Source: Pyropia yezoensis (Eukaryota > Rhodophyta > Bangiophyceae > Bangiales > Bangiaceae). Taken from it: 64,000 nucleotides of DNA. Shown piece by piece: positions 38,901 to 49,327 of this stretch. Position 1 is the stretch's first letter; the number at the start of each line of letters is the position of its first letter. The DNA is taken from assembly GCA_009829735.1 (NCBI GenBank), contig CM020618.1, positions 4,028,882 through 4,092,881 on the forward strand. Reading direction: 5' to 3'. The notes under the pieces were generated by a model that did not search any database, was not told the DNA's origin, and saw only the letters and a list, made by a program, of their open reading frames with translations. The position numbers and the translations under genes are program-made.

Positions 38901-41002
38901 ACAACTTTCAGGGCGAAAACTTTGCGCCGGGCGCCGCGGGCGGTGGGGGCGGCGCCGCGGGCGATCACTTCTTCCTGGACGTGGGCAAGCGCTCCCGTGT
39001 CCGCACCTACGATGAGAACGCGTTGGCAGGCGTCGGCGTTAATGGCGGCATGAGCGCCGCCGAGGTGGCCGCGTCCCGTGCGAGAGCTAAGTTCAAGACT
39101 CTTAAGTACAAGGTGCCCAAGCTGGATGACCACCAGCTGTTCAACACGGCACGGCTAAAGGAGCTGTTTGCTGCCGAGCGTGCGATTGTGGATGCGTACA
39201 ACGAGCGCGTTGAGGCGTCCGCCAATGAGGCGGCGGATGCGGCCACAGCTGCCGTGTCGGCCGGCCTCGACCCGCCACCGCTGCCGACCCCCCCCCCGCC
39301 GCCCAGTGAACCGTTGCTCTCGCCTGCGGAGGAGGCGGAGAAACAGCAGCTGGTTCGTTCCGGCTTTGCCAACTGGACCCGTCGCGAGTTCAACGGCTTC
39401 GTCCGCGGCTGTGAACGCCACGGCCGGACGGCCATCGCGGCGATTGCCGCAGAAGTGGGCAGCACCAAGACCGCCGCCGACGTGCAGTTATACGCGGCCG
39501 AGTTTTGGCGCCGCGGGCCGACCACGCTCGATACGTGGCCGCGGCTTGCGAAGTCGATCGAGGAGGGGGAGGCCAAGCTGGAGCGCCGCCGCCGGCTGGA
39601 CTTGGCGCTCACCAATAAGGTGGCCGCCTACGAGGACCCGTGGTCAGACCTGGAGGTGACGACGGGTGGTGGTGGCGGCGGTGGCGGCGGCGGTGGTAGC
39701 CACCACGCTGGGTCCGGCGCCGGTTCCAAGGGGTGGGTCCCCGAGGAGGACCGCTGGCTCGTGTGTATGACCGCCAAGCTCGGCTATGGGGCCTGGGAGG
39801 AGGTGCGCCGGGAGGCGCGCCGCGACGCCCAGTTCCGCTTCGACTGGTTCCTCAAGAGCCGCACGGCCGTGGAGATTAAGCGCCGCGTCGATTTTCTCAT
39901 CCGCATCATCCAGCGCGAGGCGGATGAGGCGGCGGCGACGGCGGCAGCGGTCGCGGCTTTTACTGCCGCGAGCGCCTTGGCCGCCGCTAACCGGCGAAAG
40001 GGTGGGGGGGGGGGAGACGGGGGGGCGGCGGGTGTCTCCCGAAAGGGCGGGTCTGCCGGTGTATCTGGGGGGAAGGCCGGGGCCACGGCGGGTGCCAAGA
40101 CGCCGGGAATGGGCGCCGGCAAGGCGACCGGGGTGGGCGCCGGCAAGGCCGTGGGCCCCGGTGTAAAGGCGGGTGCGCCCGCGGGGGCCAAGGCCGCCAG
40201 CCCTTATGTTAGAGGCGGCGGTCCCGCGGGCAAGGCTGGTGGCCCCATCGGCAAGGCCGGTGGTCCGTTTGGCAAGCCCGGCGTTCCCAGTGGCAAGACT
40301 GGCGGTCCCGGCGCCAAGGTCGGCGGTGCCAGCGCCAAGGCCGAAGGTCCCAGCGCCAAGGCCGGAGGGCCCAGCGCCAAGGCCGGAGGTCCCAGCGCCA
40401 AGGCGGGCGCATTAAGTGCCGTCCGTGCGCACGGTGGGCTGTACGTCAGGCCAAGCGGTGGGGCGGCCAAAGCGGGACCCCCTCCCGCGGCGATGCCCCG
40501 CAAGACTGGCGCGGCGTCGCCACCGTCACGCGCTGGCCCGTCGTTCACCCCCTCCGCCAGCGTGGGGCCCCCCCGCAAGGCGCCCGCCACACCCTCCGGC
40601 ACCGCCGCATCGTCGATGCCGCGCAAGGGGCCCCCCTCCGCTGCCGCTGCCGCCGCCGGCAGCGCGTCTGGGCGCAAGGGCGCCTCTCCCCCCGCTGCGG
40701 CGTCGCTGTCACGTAAGACGTCGGCGCCCCCCCCCGCCGCCTCTGTCGCCGGCCACGGGTTTGGGCAGAAAAGCGCCTCCCCTGCCGCTAGCGGCGCGCG
40801 CAAGGGGGCTTCTCCCTCTGCCGCCGCCGCGGCCGGCCGGTCTTCCAAGTCGCCCCGGCCGGGGGGCGCCACCGCCGCTGCCGATCGGCCGGCTGGCGCC
40901 GCCGCCGGGAGCGGTACCAAGCGCAAAGCCGACCAAAGCGTCATGGACGACTTTTTTGGGCGCCCACCCACGGGGCCACCGGGGAAGAAGCGCGCGCCAT
41001 GA
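35925..41002 (+). CDS. ISWI-family chromatin-remodelling ATPase with C-terminal PIP box
   Basis: Three exons, 35925-36020, 36574-36951 and 37253-41002, joined by GT-AG introns of 553 and 301 bp, give 1407 residues. Exon 2 holds the ISWI N-terminal block ([15 protein letters not shown]) and a basic autoregulatory stretch. The ATPase lobe has GLGKT split by intron 2 (residue ~157) and DEAH at 257-260; the helicase C lobe follows ([20 protein letters not shown]). HAND lies near 770, SANT near 860, and SLIDE near 985 ([40 protein letters not shown]). Poly-Gly and acidic insertions interrupt lobe 1 and SLIDE. The last 400 residues are Ala/Lys/Gly/Pro-rich with heptads such as [15 protein letters not shown] at 1386-1393 is a canonical PCNA-binding box. 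It slides nucleosomes in the nucleus. Confidence 0.93.
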
Positions 41003-41912
41003 GGGTGCTCGGAGAGTGGGTAGGGAGGTGACTGCTTTTTTGTCTCGTTTTTTTGTCCTTGTTTCTCTGTCCTTTCTGCCTTGCCTGCCATTCGAGGTGC
41101 CTTCTGGTGGTTTGCTGGGGCTCGCACGTGGCGTTGTCCGACAGCCTGCCAAGAGAAAACTGTTCTCATTCACATTGGGCACAGGCACACCCGAGACCAG
41201 CCGGCCAGCCCTCAGATGCCGTGGCCCCTGGCACCTAGCTGCATGCCATTGTCAGCTGTGGTGGATGCCGTACGACGCGTCACAGAGGGGCACCTGGCGT
41301 ACGCAGTGGTGACAACCGTGTTCGCCAGGTCAGGTGTCAGGCCGGGTGCGAGGGGCACGCACCCAGTTCCTGCGCTGTCAGTGATACCGCGGGGCAAATG
41401 ATGTGCCGTGCGCGGCTCGCGTACGCGGCCAAAACAGCGCTTACGGACGCCATCCACAGAGAGGTATGCACATGGCGTCCGACACAGAGACGTGCACAAG
41501 GAGCCAATTGGTCAGGCACAGAACGAACACAAGACACGTACGCAAACTACACAGGCCAAGGATATCCACACACAACCAAGACAACAGCCACAATAGCCAC
41601 AAAAGCCAAGGTACAAAACGAGCAGACGAAGTCGCCAGGAAAAATAAAAGAAAACGCGAACGCCCGGAACAGGTCCAGTCAAGGCGCGCAGGAGGCAGAT
41701 CCAAGCTCTCCCAGGGCGCGTCACTTCATGGACCAGAGCCACTGCACAACACACAAGACGACATACACAATACAACAATACACAGAGAGAAAGAAAAAAA
41801 GGAGATATAAAAAACAAAGAAGAGATCGAAGGCACCCCCAAGCCTGTAGTCAACCACAAACGCTCTTCCCCCCCTACACCCCAAGACCACCATCCCCATC
41901 ACCTACGGCGCA
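41003..41912. other. Region between convergent genes, no gene seen
   Basis: This lies between the end of the ISWI gene (rightward) and the end of the DnaJ-type zinc-finger gene (leftward). GC is clearly lower from about 41500, with an A- and CA-rich stretch on the plus strand (41740-41830) that would read as T/GT-rich 3' sequence on the minus strand. It probably contains both 3' untranslated regions. No ORF with a recognisable product. Confidence 0.45.
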
Positions 41913-42497
41913 TTATTGGAAGAAGCCCATGCCTCCACAGTCTGGGCACGGTCGCCCCATCGTGCCCTTCTGCTCACATGGCACACACGGGACAGAGGCG
42001 CCAAGGTAGCCAATCATCACACCCCCCCCGCGGCAAAATGCACACCGCTTGAGGCCCGTCCCACCACACGGCTCGCAGGGCCGAAGCTTGCCACCACTGC
42101 CCTTGGAAGCCCGGGGGGCCTCTGCCCGCGGCGACCCCGCCGGGCTACCAAAGCCACCGCCGGCGGCGGCGGCGCCACCCCCTCTTGGGCGCCGGGACGA
42201 ACCAAAGCCCTTAGCCGCCGCCACCACAGGTGGAAAGAGGCCACCCAGTGCCGCAGCAAAGGCCGCCAGCTGCGCCGCCGCGGCAGGGGGCAGGCCCGGT
42301 AGGCCAACCCCGCCACCCGGCGGTCGGCGGCCGGGCGAAGATGGCGCGCGGCCGGGGTGGCCGCCGGCGCGCCGAAACTGCGGCCGCGCCGCGTGGGACG
42401 ACGACGCTGCAAGGGCGGCAACGCCAACAGCAGCAGCTGCTGCAGAAGAAGCCGATGCACTCACGGTCGGGGCAAGCACAGGAATGGGGGACGACAT
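41913..42497 (-). CDS. DnaJ-type zinc-finger protein without J domain, probably plastid-targeted
   Basis: 194 residues from ATG 42497. The first ~45 residues (MSSPIPVLAPTVSASASSAA) are rich in Ser and Ala, with Arg following and no acidic residues, like a transit peptide. The middle is Gly/Pro/Ala-rich. The C-terminus has four CxxCxxxG modules, CEPCGGTG, CAFCRGGG, CVPCEQKG and CPDCGGMG, then FFQ. This is the cysteine-rich zinc domain of DnaJ without the J domain, as in small plastid proteins of the BSD2/LQY1/PSA2 type that act in protein folding or redox steps of photosystem assembly. Family assignment is firm for the zinc domain; the plastid role is inferred. The second module has GGG where GxG is usual. 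Confidence 0.75.
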   Translation of the reverse strand: MSSPIPVLAPTVSASASSAAAAAVGVAALAASSSHAARPQFRRAGGHPGRAPSSPGRRPPGGGVGLPGLPPAAAAQLAAFAAALGGLFPPVVAAAKGFGSSRRPRGGGAAAAGGGFGSPAGSPRAEAPRASKGSGGKLRPCEPCGGTGLKRCAFCRGGGVMIGYLGASVPCVPCEQKGTMGRPCPDCGGMGFFQ

Positions 42498-44700
42498 GAA
42501 TGGCGGGCGGGGGTGGGGGGGAACAGCGGGAAAAAAAGGGGGCGGGGGGGGAAAGAGGAAAGGACGAAAGGGGCGCGGGCAGGGGAGAAGTGGCGGGACG
42601 AGCGGGAGGGCGCACGGAGGCGGCGCGCGCCACCGGCGCACGCCAACGGCGGCGGCGGCGGTGGCGGTGCGGGAACACGGAGTGTGGATGGTGGGGTGCG
42701 GCACACGACGGCGCGCCACCGTGCACGGCCCCCAGATACCGGCAGATGAAGGGGTGCGGCGACGCGCAAACGTCAGCAGCTGCAGCCGGCCGCGGACGCG
42801 GGAGGTGCGGGTGCGCCCCCGCCTCCCCCCAGCCAGGGTCCAGCGGGCGTGCCGCGACCAGCCGCCCAGCGCGGCTGCAGCGGTTGCCAATCCGTCCCGC
42901 GTGGGGTCCCTCGGTGGCGGGGCCTCGTCTGCGAAACGACCCACCCCCCCGTGGCCGCACGGGAGGGCGCCAGCCCGCAGCGTCGACTCGCCAGCCCACG
43001 CCTCTCCCGCGCCCCGCCCCACACGAACGCAGACGATCCGGAGGCACCTCGCCTTTCCCCCCCCTCCCCCCTGCCCCAAAAAACCACAACAATTTCCAGC
43101 CGCGCAGTGGGGTGCGCGCGCAACCCCTGCTGGGGCTCGACAGGTTTGCCCGCGTGGGCAAATGCAGCGAGGATGCCAGGGGCCTGGTACCGAGCGAGTT
43201 GGTGGTGGATTTTTTTTGTATTCCAAAATGCCGTTGCATCTGTATGCTGCACCAGGAGACCAATCAGCGGGCGCGACTGGAATATGGGTGCCAGCCTGTC
43301 TCGCTCTTGGAAGGGCTGCTCGCCTCCCGTGGCAGGTCGTCACCCACGGTGGGTCCACTCAAGAGAGGGCCCATCGTGAGATTATGGTTTGTAAATTTGA
43401 AACTGAAAACACGAGATCTGGGACTTGCCGTGCACGATGACGAGATTGTGCATACAACCTGCTCCCACCTGCACAGCCGTGCAGGTCCTCAGCTCAACTA
43501 CAGCTGTCTCCCTCCCAGCTGTATCCCGCCCCCTCCGAAGGATAGCTGTGACCCAGATCCCCTGCCGTGTCCCAGATGCCCCGTTTGTGTCGCACAGGCT
43601 TCGTCCCTCCCGCTTGGGTGGAAGCAGCCCTGGTAAGGAGGACGAAGCCGGTGGCGGTTCTGGGACGGCCCAGTGGCTGGCGGCATCGTCGATGGAGCGG
43701 GGAGGTGACCGTTGTGATTGCGTGACAGTCGTGAGCTGCGTGCCACGACGGCCGACGACGAGGGGGATAGGGCGACTGGTTGTGATGCTCAAACAGACAG
43801 CGCGAGCTCTGGTGCGCGTCAATAGCGACACGCAAGCGTGCGCGCAATGCGTCGTCCACTCGGTCGCGTCGAACGCAACAGCCATCGCCAGGAGCCGCGA
43901 TGAGCTTCTCGACATCAAGCCACGGCCACGGCTTCATTCAATGAAGACACTGAAGCCGGTCAATGGAACTGATTGTGCATGCAGCCAGCCGGAGGGCACG
44001 CGTATTCTCCAGTGCCCAGCCCACCCCACAGATCTTTGAAGAGCTGGTGTGAAGCTTGTGCTTGTCGCCATCGGTGCCGTCATGCAGCTTCACACCCGAT
44101 CCACCGTATTACACTCCCTAGATGGGAACATGGCTGGCGCGGAGCATTTTTACACTCCACGACAAGCCTTGCGGAAAAAGCGCCGAAGACGTAGCGCCGC
44201 GGCCGACTGCAGCTTATAGGCAGGGGGTGCGACCGCCGTCGCCATGGTAGCCGCGTAGGAAAGCAGTTGTCGACTGACTGGACAAGTAGAGCTGCGCTTG
44301 GAGGGAGCGACGCCGCCGCAAGTTACCGTTACCATACGCCAGGGCCAAATAATCCGACCTCCTGAGCGACGCTCAGTACCAGCTCACCTTTGACCGGTGT
44401 GGCTACTGTGGGGTAGCACTGCGGCTATGGGAACGTGGATGAGCTCGGGAAGGGCAGGCTCCATCTGAAGACACACGTGTCATCATGACGACTGCACACT
44501 CACAGCTTAGAGTTAGATGACGACACAAGAATTCGATGTATTTGTGCCGCATCAAGGATGCCGCTTCGAACACCGTCGGCTCTTTCGCAGCCGACCTTGC
44601 CAATGGAGCCGTCGTCACCTTGGTGGCGACGCCTGGCTGTCGTCACCTTGGTGGCGACGCCTGGCTTGCTCCACATCCCTCTCGTCTAACGCCCCAGACC
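42498..44700. other. 2.2-kb intergenic region between divergent genes
   Basis: Separates the zinc-finger gene (leftward) from the Dus gene (rightward). The left part is extremely GC-rich with long open shadows on both strands; the right part (43400-44500) is less so and has no protein-like frame. A perfect 8-bp-stem hairpin (ACCTGCAC / GTGCAGGT, 4-nt loop) lies near 43470. Promoters of both genes must be here, but no clear core element is visible. Confidence 0.4.
44611..44666 (+). repeat. 28-bp tandem duplication upstream of the Dus gene
   Basis: A 28-bp unit beginning GTCGTCACCTTGGTGGCGAC is present twice in direct tandem, ending 35 bp before the proposed Dus start. It could lie in the 5' untranslated region. 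Confidence 0.8.
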
Positions 44701-44988
44701 ATGCGCCACACTGCCTCCTCCGGCGGCCGGAGTGGCGGTGGCAGGAACCTCTCTTTTTCTCTGCTGGGGTTGCCATCTGCACATCCGCCCTTCCCGTCGC
44801 TGGCCGCCACCCGCCCCGTCGCGGCCTTCCTCATCGCCCCCCCTCCGGCGCTGGCCGCTGGCGCTCTTCGTTGTTTGCGGCGGTCGCAGGTAGGCTCGAG
44901 TGGGATATTTTACCGGCCCCTCTGCATGGGCTTGTCAGTGGCGCCGCCCCCTCCGGGTGGGGGGGGAGGCGGTGACGGCAGCAACGGC

Positions 44989-45023
<35 letters not shown>

Positions 45024-46439
45024 GGGTGGCTTGGCCGCGGCCGCCACAAAGACGACTGCATCTGTGGCTACGGGACCACGGGTGGGTCATGGTGTCGGCA
45101 GCCCGTCCCCCCCCCCCCTCCTGCGATGGCACGCCCGTCTCCCTCGACCGACACCACGGCGGTACGGTACGCGGTGGCTCCCATGATGGACGTGACGGAC
45201 CGCCACTTCCGGACGCTTGCCCGCCTCATCAGCCGGCGGGCGGTACTCTATACGGAGATGGTGGTGGACAAGACGCTCATCCACAATCCGCGACTGCGGG
45301 AGCGGTCGTTGGCGCTCCCGCCCGTCCCCTCGTTGGTACCGTCAGGGGGGGGGGGGGTCCCGCCGCGACCCCCATCTACCCCCGAGGGGGTGGCGGACCC
45401 TATTGCTGTGGGGGCTGTCGCCTCCGCTCGCGACGGCGTGCCGCCCCCCCCCTCGGCGTCTCCACCCCAGTCGCAGCACCCGGTGGTGCTGCAGCTCGGG
45501 GGGAGCGACCCCGAGGAGCTCGCCGCGGCCGTGGCGCTCTCCCTCCCGTATGGCTACACAGAGATCAACCTCAACTGCGGGTGTCCGTCACCGACGGTGG
45601 CGGGCAAGGGCGCCTTTGGCGCGGCGCTCATGAAGACGCCGTCGGTTGTAGCCGAGGCCACCCGCCGCATGGCCGAGGCTGCCGACTACTCTCTCCCCAT
45701 CACCGTCAAGTGCCGGCTTGGCGTTGACACGGACGACTCGTACGAGTCGCTCCTGCGGTTTGTCGATACCGTCTCTGCGGCGGGCGGGGTGCGCCACTTT
45801 TCCGTCCACGCCCGCGCGGCCATCCTGGGCGGGCTCTCCCCCGCGCAGAACCGGTCCATCCCCCCCCTCCGGTATGGTTACGTCTACCGGCTGGCTGCCG
45901 AGCGGCCCGACCTGGTAATCAGCCTGAATGGGGGCGTCAAGGGCCTTGCCGCGGTGAGCGAGCACCTCGACGCGGGCGTCGCGGGCGTCATGGTCGGTCG
46001 CGAGGTGATGGACCGCCCCTGGCATGCGCTCGTGGGTGTCGACGCGCGGGTGTATGGGGAGGTGGGCTTCCCGCCCGTGTCGCGACGCGAGGTGCTGGCC
46101 GCCTATGCGAACTACGCCGAAGCAGAGGTGGCGGGGGGCGCGCCCATCCGGGCGGTGGTCAAGCCGCTGCTCGGCCTGTTTGCTGGGGAGGTTAATGGCA
46201 AGCGCTGGCGGCGGGCGTTTGACGGGGGGCTCATTCGCAAGCTGGGCGTCCGCGACCTGATTAATACGGGGATGGCGGTCCTATCCGACGCGGTGCTCGA
46301 CCGGCGGACGTCCGAAGTACCACGGCCGGAGCCGCGGCCGCTGGGGCTGGTGGGTCTGGACGCGCCGGCGACGGGGGTGGAGGTGACCCCACCTGTAGGG
46401 GCTCCCATGCCAGATGCGCCAGTGGCTCAGGAGGTGTGA
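44701..46439 (+). CDS. dusA: DusA-type tRNA-dihydrouridine synthase
   Basis: The core frame runs from ATG 45126 to 46439 (437 residues): APMMDVTDRHFRTLARLISR at the FMN-binding start, LYTEMVVDKTL, QLGGSDPEELA, then INLNCGCPSPTVAGKGAFGA with the catalytic Cys at residue 153, VKCRLGVDTDDSY, FSVHARAAILGGLSPAQNR and SLNGGV. It reduces uridine to dihydrouridine in tRNA D-loops using FMN and NADPH. A ~55-residue low-complexity insert separates the first two motifs. I propose an upstream exon, 44701-44889 (MRHTASSGGRSGGGRNLSFS...LRCLRRSQ), joined in frame across a 212-bp GT-AG intron (44890-45101); it would add a transit-peptide-like leader, suggesting a plastid or mitochondrial enzyme. The leader exon is inferred; the core is firm. 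Confidence 0.9.
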
Positions 46440-46836
46440 AGCGCAGCGCGCCAAGTGTTGAACCTATTACCTGGCTGTCAAAACCTGGTTGTCTTTATTA
46501 GCGGCTGGAGATGCCACCGCCGCGTGTGCATGAACCGGCCACCACTGGTCAGCCGTGTCCACCACGCCCCATGATTCGGCGGGATGTGGGCCCGGGTCAA
46601 GTCTGCACGGCAGACTACCACGGGCCCCGTTGAGAGCGGACGTCAAACACACGCCGTGCGGGCGGTGTGTCGAGCTAGCAATCGGGCCACCGCAGCCGCG
46701 GTGCCGCGGTAAACTATGGTGCAGGGCTATGAAAGCCCCCCACCGCTCGCCAGGACCACACCTGTCGCGCCCTAGCACGCCAAGCGCTTGCAACCCGACG
46801 AGCGCTCCGAGTCCGTGTCCTCCCCTCCGGAACTCA
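46440..46836. other. 397-bp region between convergent genes
   Basis: This lies between the 3' ends of the Dus and asparaginase genes. No ORF with a recognisable product and no repeat; presumably the two 3' untranslated regions. Confidence 0.5.
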
Positions 46837-48474
46837 TCAAAGCTCGCCTGCAATGGGCAGCGACGGCGGCAGGTCCGGGTAGGAGAGGCAGAGCATCAGT
46901 TTGACAACCGCAGCTTCGGGGGTCATCCGCGTCGTGTGGGCCCCCACCTCAAGCGCAATGCTTCCTGACCGGTACAGCTCGGGCGCTAGGGGCCCCCGCG
47001 TGCACTGGCTGGTAAGATAGACTTCGAGGCCCGCCGCCCGCTGGGCGCGGAGCCATGGCAGCCAGCCGCTGCCGCGTTGGTCTGGCATGTTGCCCACGCC
47101 AAACGCCTCCAGCACAATGCCGTTGACGCCGCGGGCGACCAGATCCCCATACGTAGCGCGAGGGTCCGCCCCAGGCACGATCGGCACCCGTAGCACGGAG
47201 GGGGTGAGCTTGAAGCGGGGGCGGTACACGCCCGGGTCTTTGAATAGGGCCCCCTCGTTCCACTCCACGTCCACGCCCAGTACCGCCAGTGGCGGATGGG
47301 ATGGACTCTCAAAAGCGCGGTAGGCGGTGGACGAAACCTTTTGCGCCCGGTTTCCCCTGAGGAGGAGCCCCCCAAAGCATAGGGCCACCTCCTGCAGCCG
47401 CCCAGCCGTTGCGCAAGTGAGGGCGTCGATCAGGTTCTGCCGCGCGTCCGTGCGCGTGCGCGACAGGGGGCGCTGGGAGCCCGTCAGGATGATGGGCTTG
47501 CGGAACCCCGCCAGACAGAGGCTGAGGGCGGCGGCGGTATAGGCCATCGTATCGGTGCCGTGGACTACCACAAAAGCGTCGTAGTCTGAGCGCGCCCGGT
47601 CAAGGAGTCTCGCTAGCAGAAGCCACTCCTTTGGGCCCAACCGGCAGCTGTCTGCGTTGAGGGCCACCTTAACATCCACATTCGCGAGTGTGCTAATCTC
47701 CGGGGCACGGCTGAGCAGCTGCGCCAACAGCCGACCGGGCGCCAGCGTCGGTGCGTACGCCCCACCGGTGCCTCGCCGAAGCGGCCGATCATCCGTGGGA
47801 GCGTCAGCGGGGGCGGGTTCGTAGCTGGCTTCGTCGTCCATGCCGAGCGTGCCTCCAGTGTGTACCAACAGCACGCGGGGGAGGGGTGGGGGGGCGTAGG
47901 CCGCTTGAGGTGATGGCTCAGCCACGTCCGGGGGGGAGGGGGGGATGCCGGCCGCCGCGGCGCCCTCGCCCGTCCCATTTCCAGCTGAGGCGGCGGGCGC
48001 GGGTGGGGGCTTGGTGGCATTGGCCGTCGCAGCGGCCGCCGACGCGAGCGCCGCAGTGAGGGAGACGAGCTCGCCCGACGACGACAGTGAGTCGTGGTTG
48101 CGGCGACCACCGCCCCGACGTGCTGGCCGGGACCTCTCCTTTCCAGTGGCCTTCCCAGCCGTGGTGGGAGCGCCAGCTGACCCGGGCGTCCCGTTGGGCG
48201 CCGCCGACTCCGCCGCCTCCGGGTCGACGGGAGCCTGGTCTGCCGCCTTCCGCCGCTTGCAACGCGCGGCGCGCAGTGGCTCATTGTTTGAGACTGCCAC
48301 CGCGCGAAGCCATACAGAGCCATCCACCGGAGCTCCAGGCCGCCTGGACCGCGCCGGGTGGCATACGGCCAGGGCGCCGGGGCCATGTGAGAGTGCCGGG
48401 AGCGGCCACGGACGGCGGGGGGCGTTGAAGACAGACGCTGCAGGTGGGGCAGTGAGAAGAAAGGCGGGCACCAT
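46837..48474 (-). CDS. L-asparaginase, type I-like, with long N-terminal extension
   Basis: 545 residues from ATG 48474 (context GCCATGG on the coding strand; the frame is open further but without ATG). It hydrolyses asparagine to aspartate and ammonia. The catalytic domain starts near residue 200: PRVLLVHTGGTLGMDD with the first nucleophile Thr (~206), VVVHGTDTMAYTAAALSLCL with the second Thr-Asp pair (~305), then KPIILTGSQRPLSRTRTDAR and VNGIVLEAFGVGNMP. The order matches bacterial AnsA-type enzymes. The first ~200 residues are Ala/Pro/Arg-rich, with a transit-peptide-like start (MVPAFLLTAPPAASVFNAPR) and a basic CKRRK segment, so organelle import is possible. DIRS-2 begins 243 bp upstream of the ATG. 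Confidence 0.9.
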   Translation of the reverse strand: MVPAFLLTAPPAASVFNAPRRPWPLPALSHGPGALAVCHPARSRRPGAPVDGSVWLRAVAVSNNEPLRAARCKRRKAADQAPVDPEAAESAAPNGTPGSAGAPTTAGKATGKERSRPARRGGGRRNHDSLSSSGELVSLTAALASAAAATANATKPPPAPAASAGNGTGEGAAAAGIPPSPPDVAEPSPQAAYAPPPLPRVLLVHTGGTLGMDDEASYEPAPADAPTDDRPLRRGTGGAYAPTLAPGRLLAQLLSRAPEISTLANVDVKVALNADSCRLGPKEWLLLARLLDRARSDYDAFVVVHGTDTMAYTAAALSLCLAGFRKPIILTGSQRPLSRTRTDARQNLIDALTCATAGRLQEVALCFGGLLLRGNRAQKVSSTAYRAFESPSHPPLAVLGVDVEWNEGALFKDPGVYRPRFKLTPSVLRVPIVPGADPRATYGDLVARGVNGIVLEAFGVGNMPDQRGSGWLPWLRAQRAAGLEVYLTSQCTRGPLAPELYRSGSIALEVGAHTTRMTPEAAVVKLMLCLSYPDLPPSLPIAGEL

Positions 48475-48717
48475 GGCGGCTGGGAGGGCAGCTGGCGCTC
48501 TAGAGAGCCGACGTATGGCGGCTTGAGTCCGGCAACACGAGGTGTGCGAAAGGGAACCACTATGACGACGAAGCAGGCGAAGGGCGGCGGGACGAGGGTG
48601 CCATTCGCGACGGATGCTCACCGCACGCCAATGGACTTCCTCTCGAGAGGGACGGCCCACTTACGTCAGCACGCTGTCAGTCATGGAACATATGTAATTG
48701 TAAAAGTAGTTGTCTAG
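48475..48717 (-). promoter_or_regulatory. Truncated upstream region of the asparaginase gene
   Basis: Only 243 bp of host DNA separates the asparaginase ATG from the 3' end of DIRS-2. The original upstream sequence is now about 14.9 kb away, beyond 63589. No core promoter element is evident, so the gene must start from this short stretch or from within the element. Confidence 0.4.
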
Positions 48718-48744
48718 TAGCTGGAGGGGAGACGGGTGTGCCAA
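48718..48744 (-). repeat. DIRS-2 repeat B2 (3' end of element)
   Basis: 27 bp identical to 49328-49354 (begins TAGCTGGAGGGGAGACGGGT). As the outer copy it marks the 3' end of the element next to the asparaginase gene. Confidence 0.75.
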
Positions 48745-48890
48745 AAGCGCAGACTGTCATTTAGTATGGGTGACTATCACTAACTGCAGAAGAAGCGACA
48801 AGAACAAGCAGTGGAAAGATCCACGAACAAGTCGACAAAAGGACGCCCGTGGAAGCGCCCGAAAAAAAACAAGGGCGGGGAGGACAGGGG

Positions 48891-49327
48891 CGCGGGGCAA
48901 GCCGACGGACGCTGCCGAGCACCCGGTGCTCGGGGTGTCGCCCGCGCGGCCGCCTATGTAGGCGCCGCTCCCGGCGCCCACGCCGCCCGCCGCACCCGAG
49001 GTGCCCCGCCAGGGAAAACGGCCCGCCACCGGCCCCACACGCACGTGCCCGCGACGTCCGCGCCGCCGCCGCCAAGCGGCAACGGCCCGGGCAGCGGGGG
49101 GGGGGTGGGGTGGGGGCTGGGGCAATGGCGGGAGCGCGGCGGGGGAGGGGGAGAGGCAGGCGGTATCGAAACCGCCAGCGGCCGCAGCCGCCTGGATGGC
49201 GCCGTCTGGTGACGGCCCAGCCGATCGTCCGCCCGGATGCTCCGCCGACCGCCAGCTCTTGAGCTCCCCTCGGCCACACGGGACGGACGGCCAGTTACCG
49301 GCCGGTGCCAGGGAGCAAAGTGGGTCA
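48891..49327 (-). repeat. DIRS-2 direct repeat A2
   Basis: The 437-bp repeat is present again at 63154-63589 in the same orientation with a few differences. A 146-bp unique spacer separates it from B2, the same layout as in DIRS-1. Confidence 0.85.

Noticed and set aside
48837-49262. Arg/Gly-rich frames in the DIRS-2 A repeat, also seen at 63154-63589
   Set aside because: They are open because the repeat is GC-rich; both copies agree only because the repeat is duplicated.
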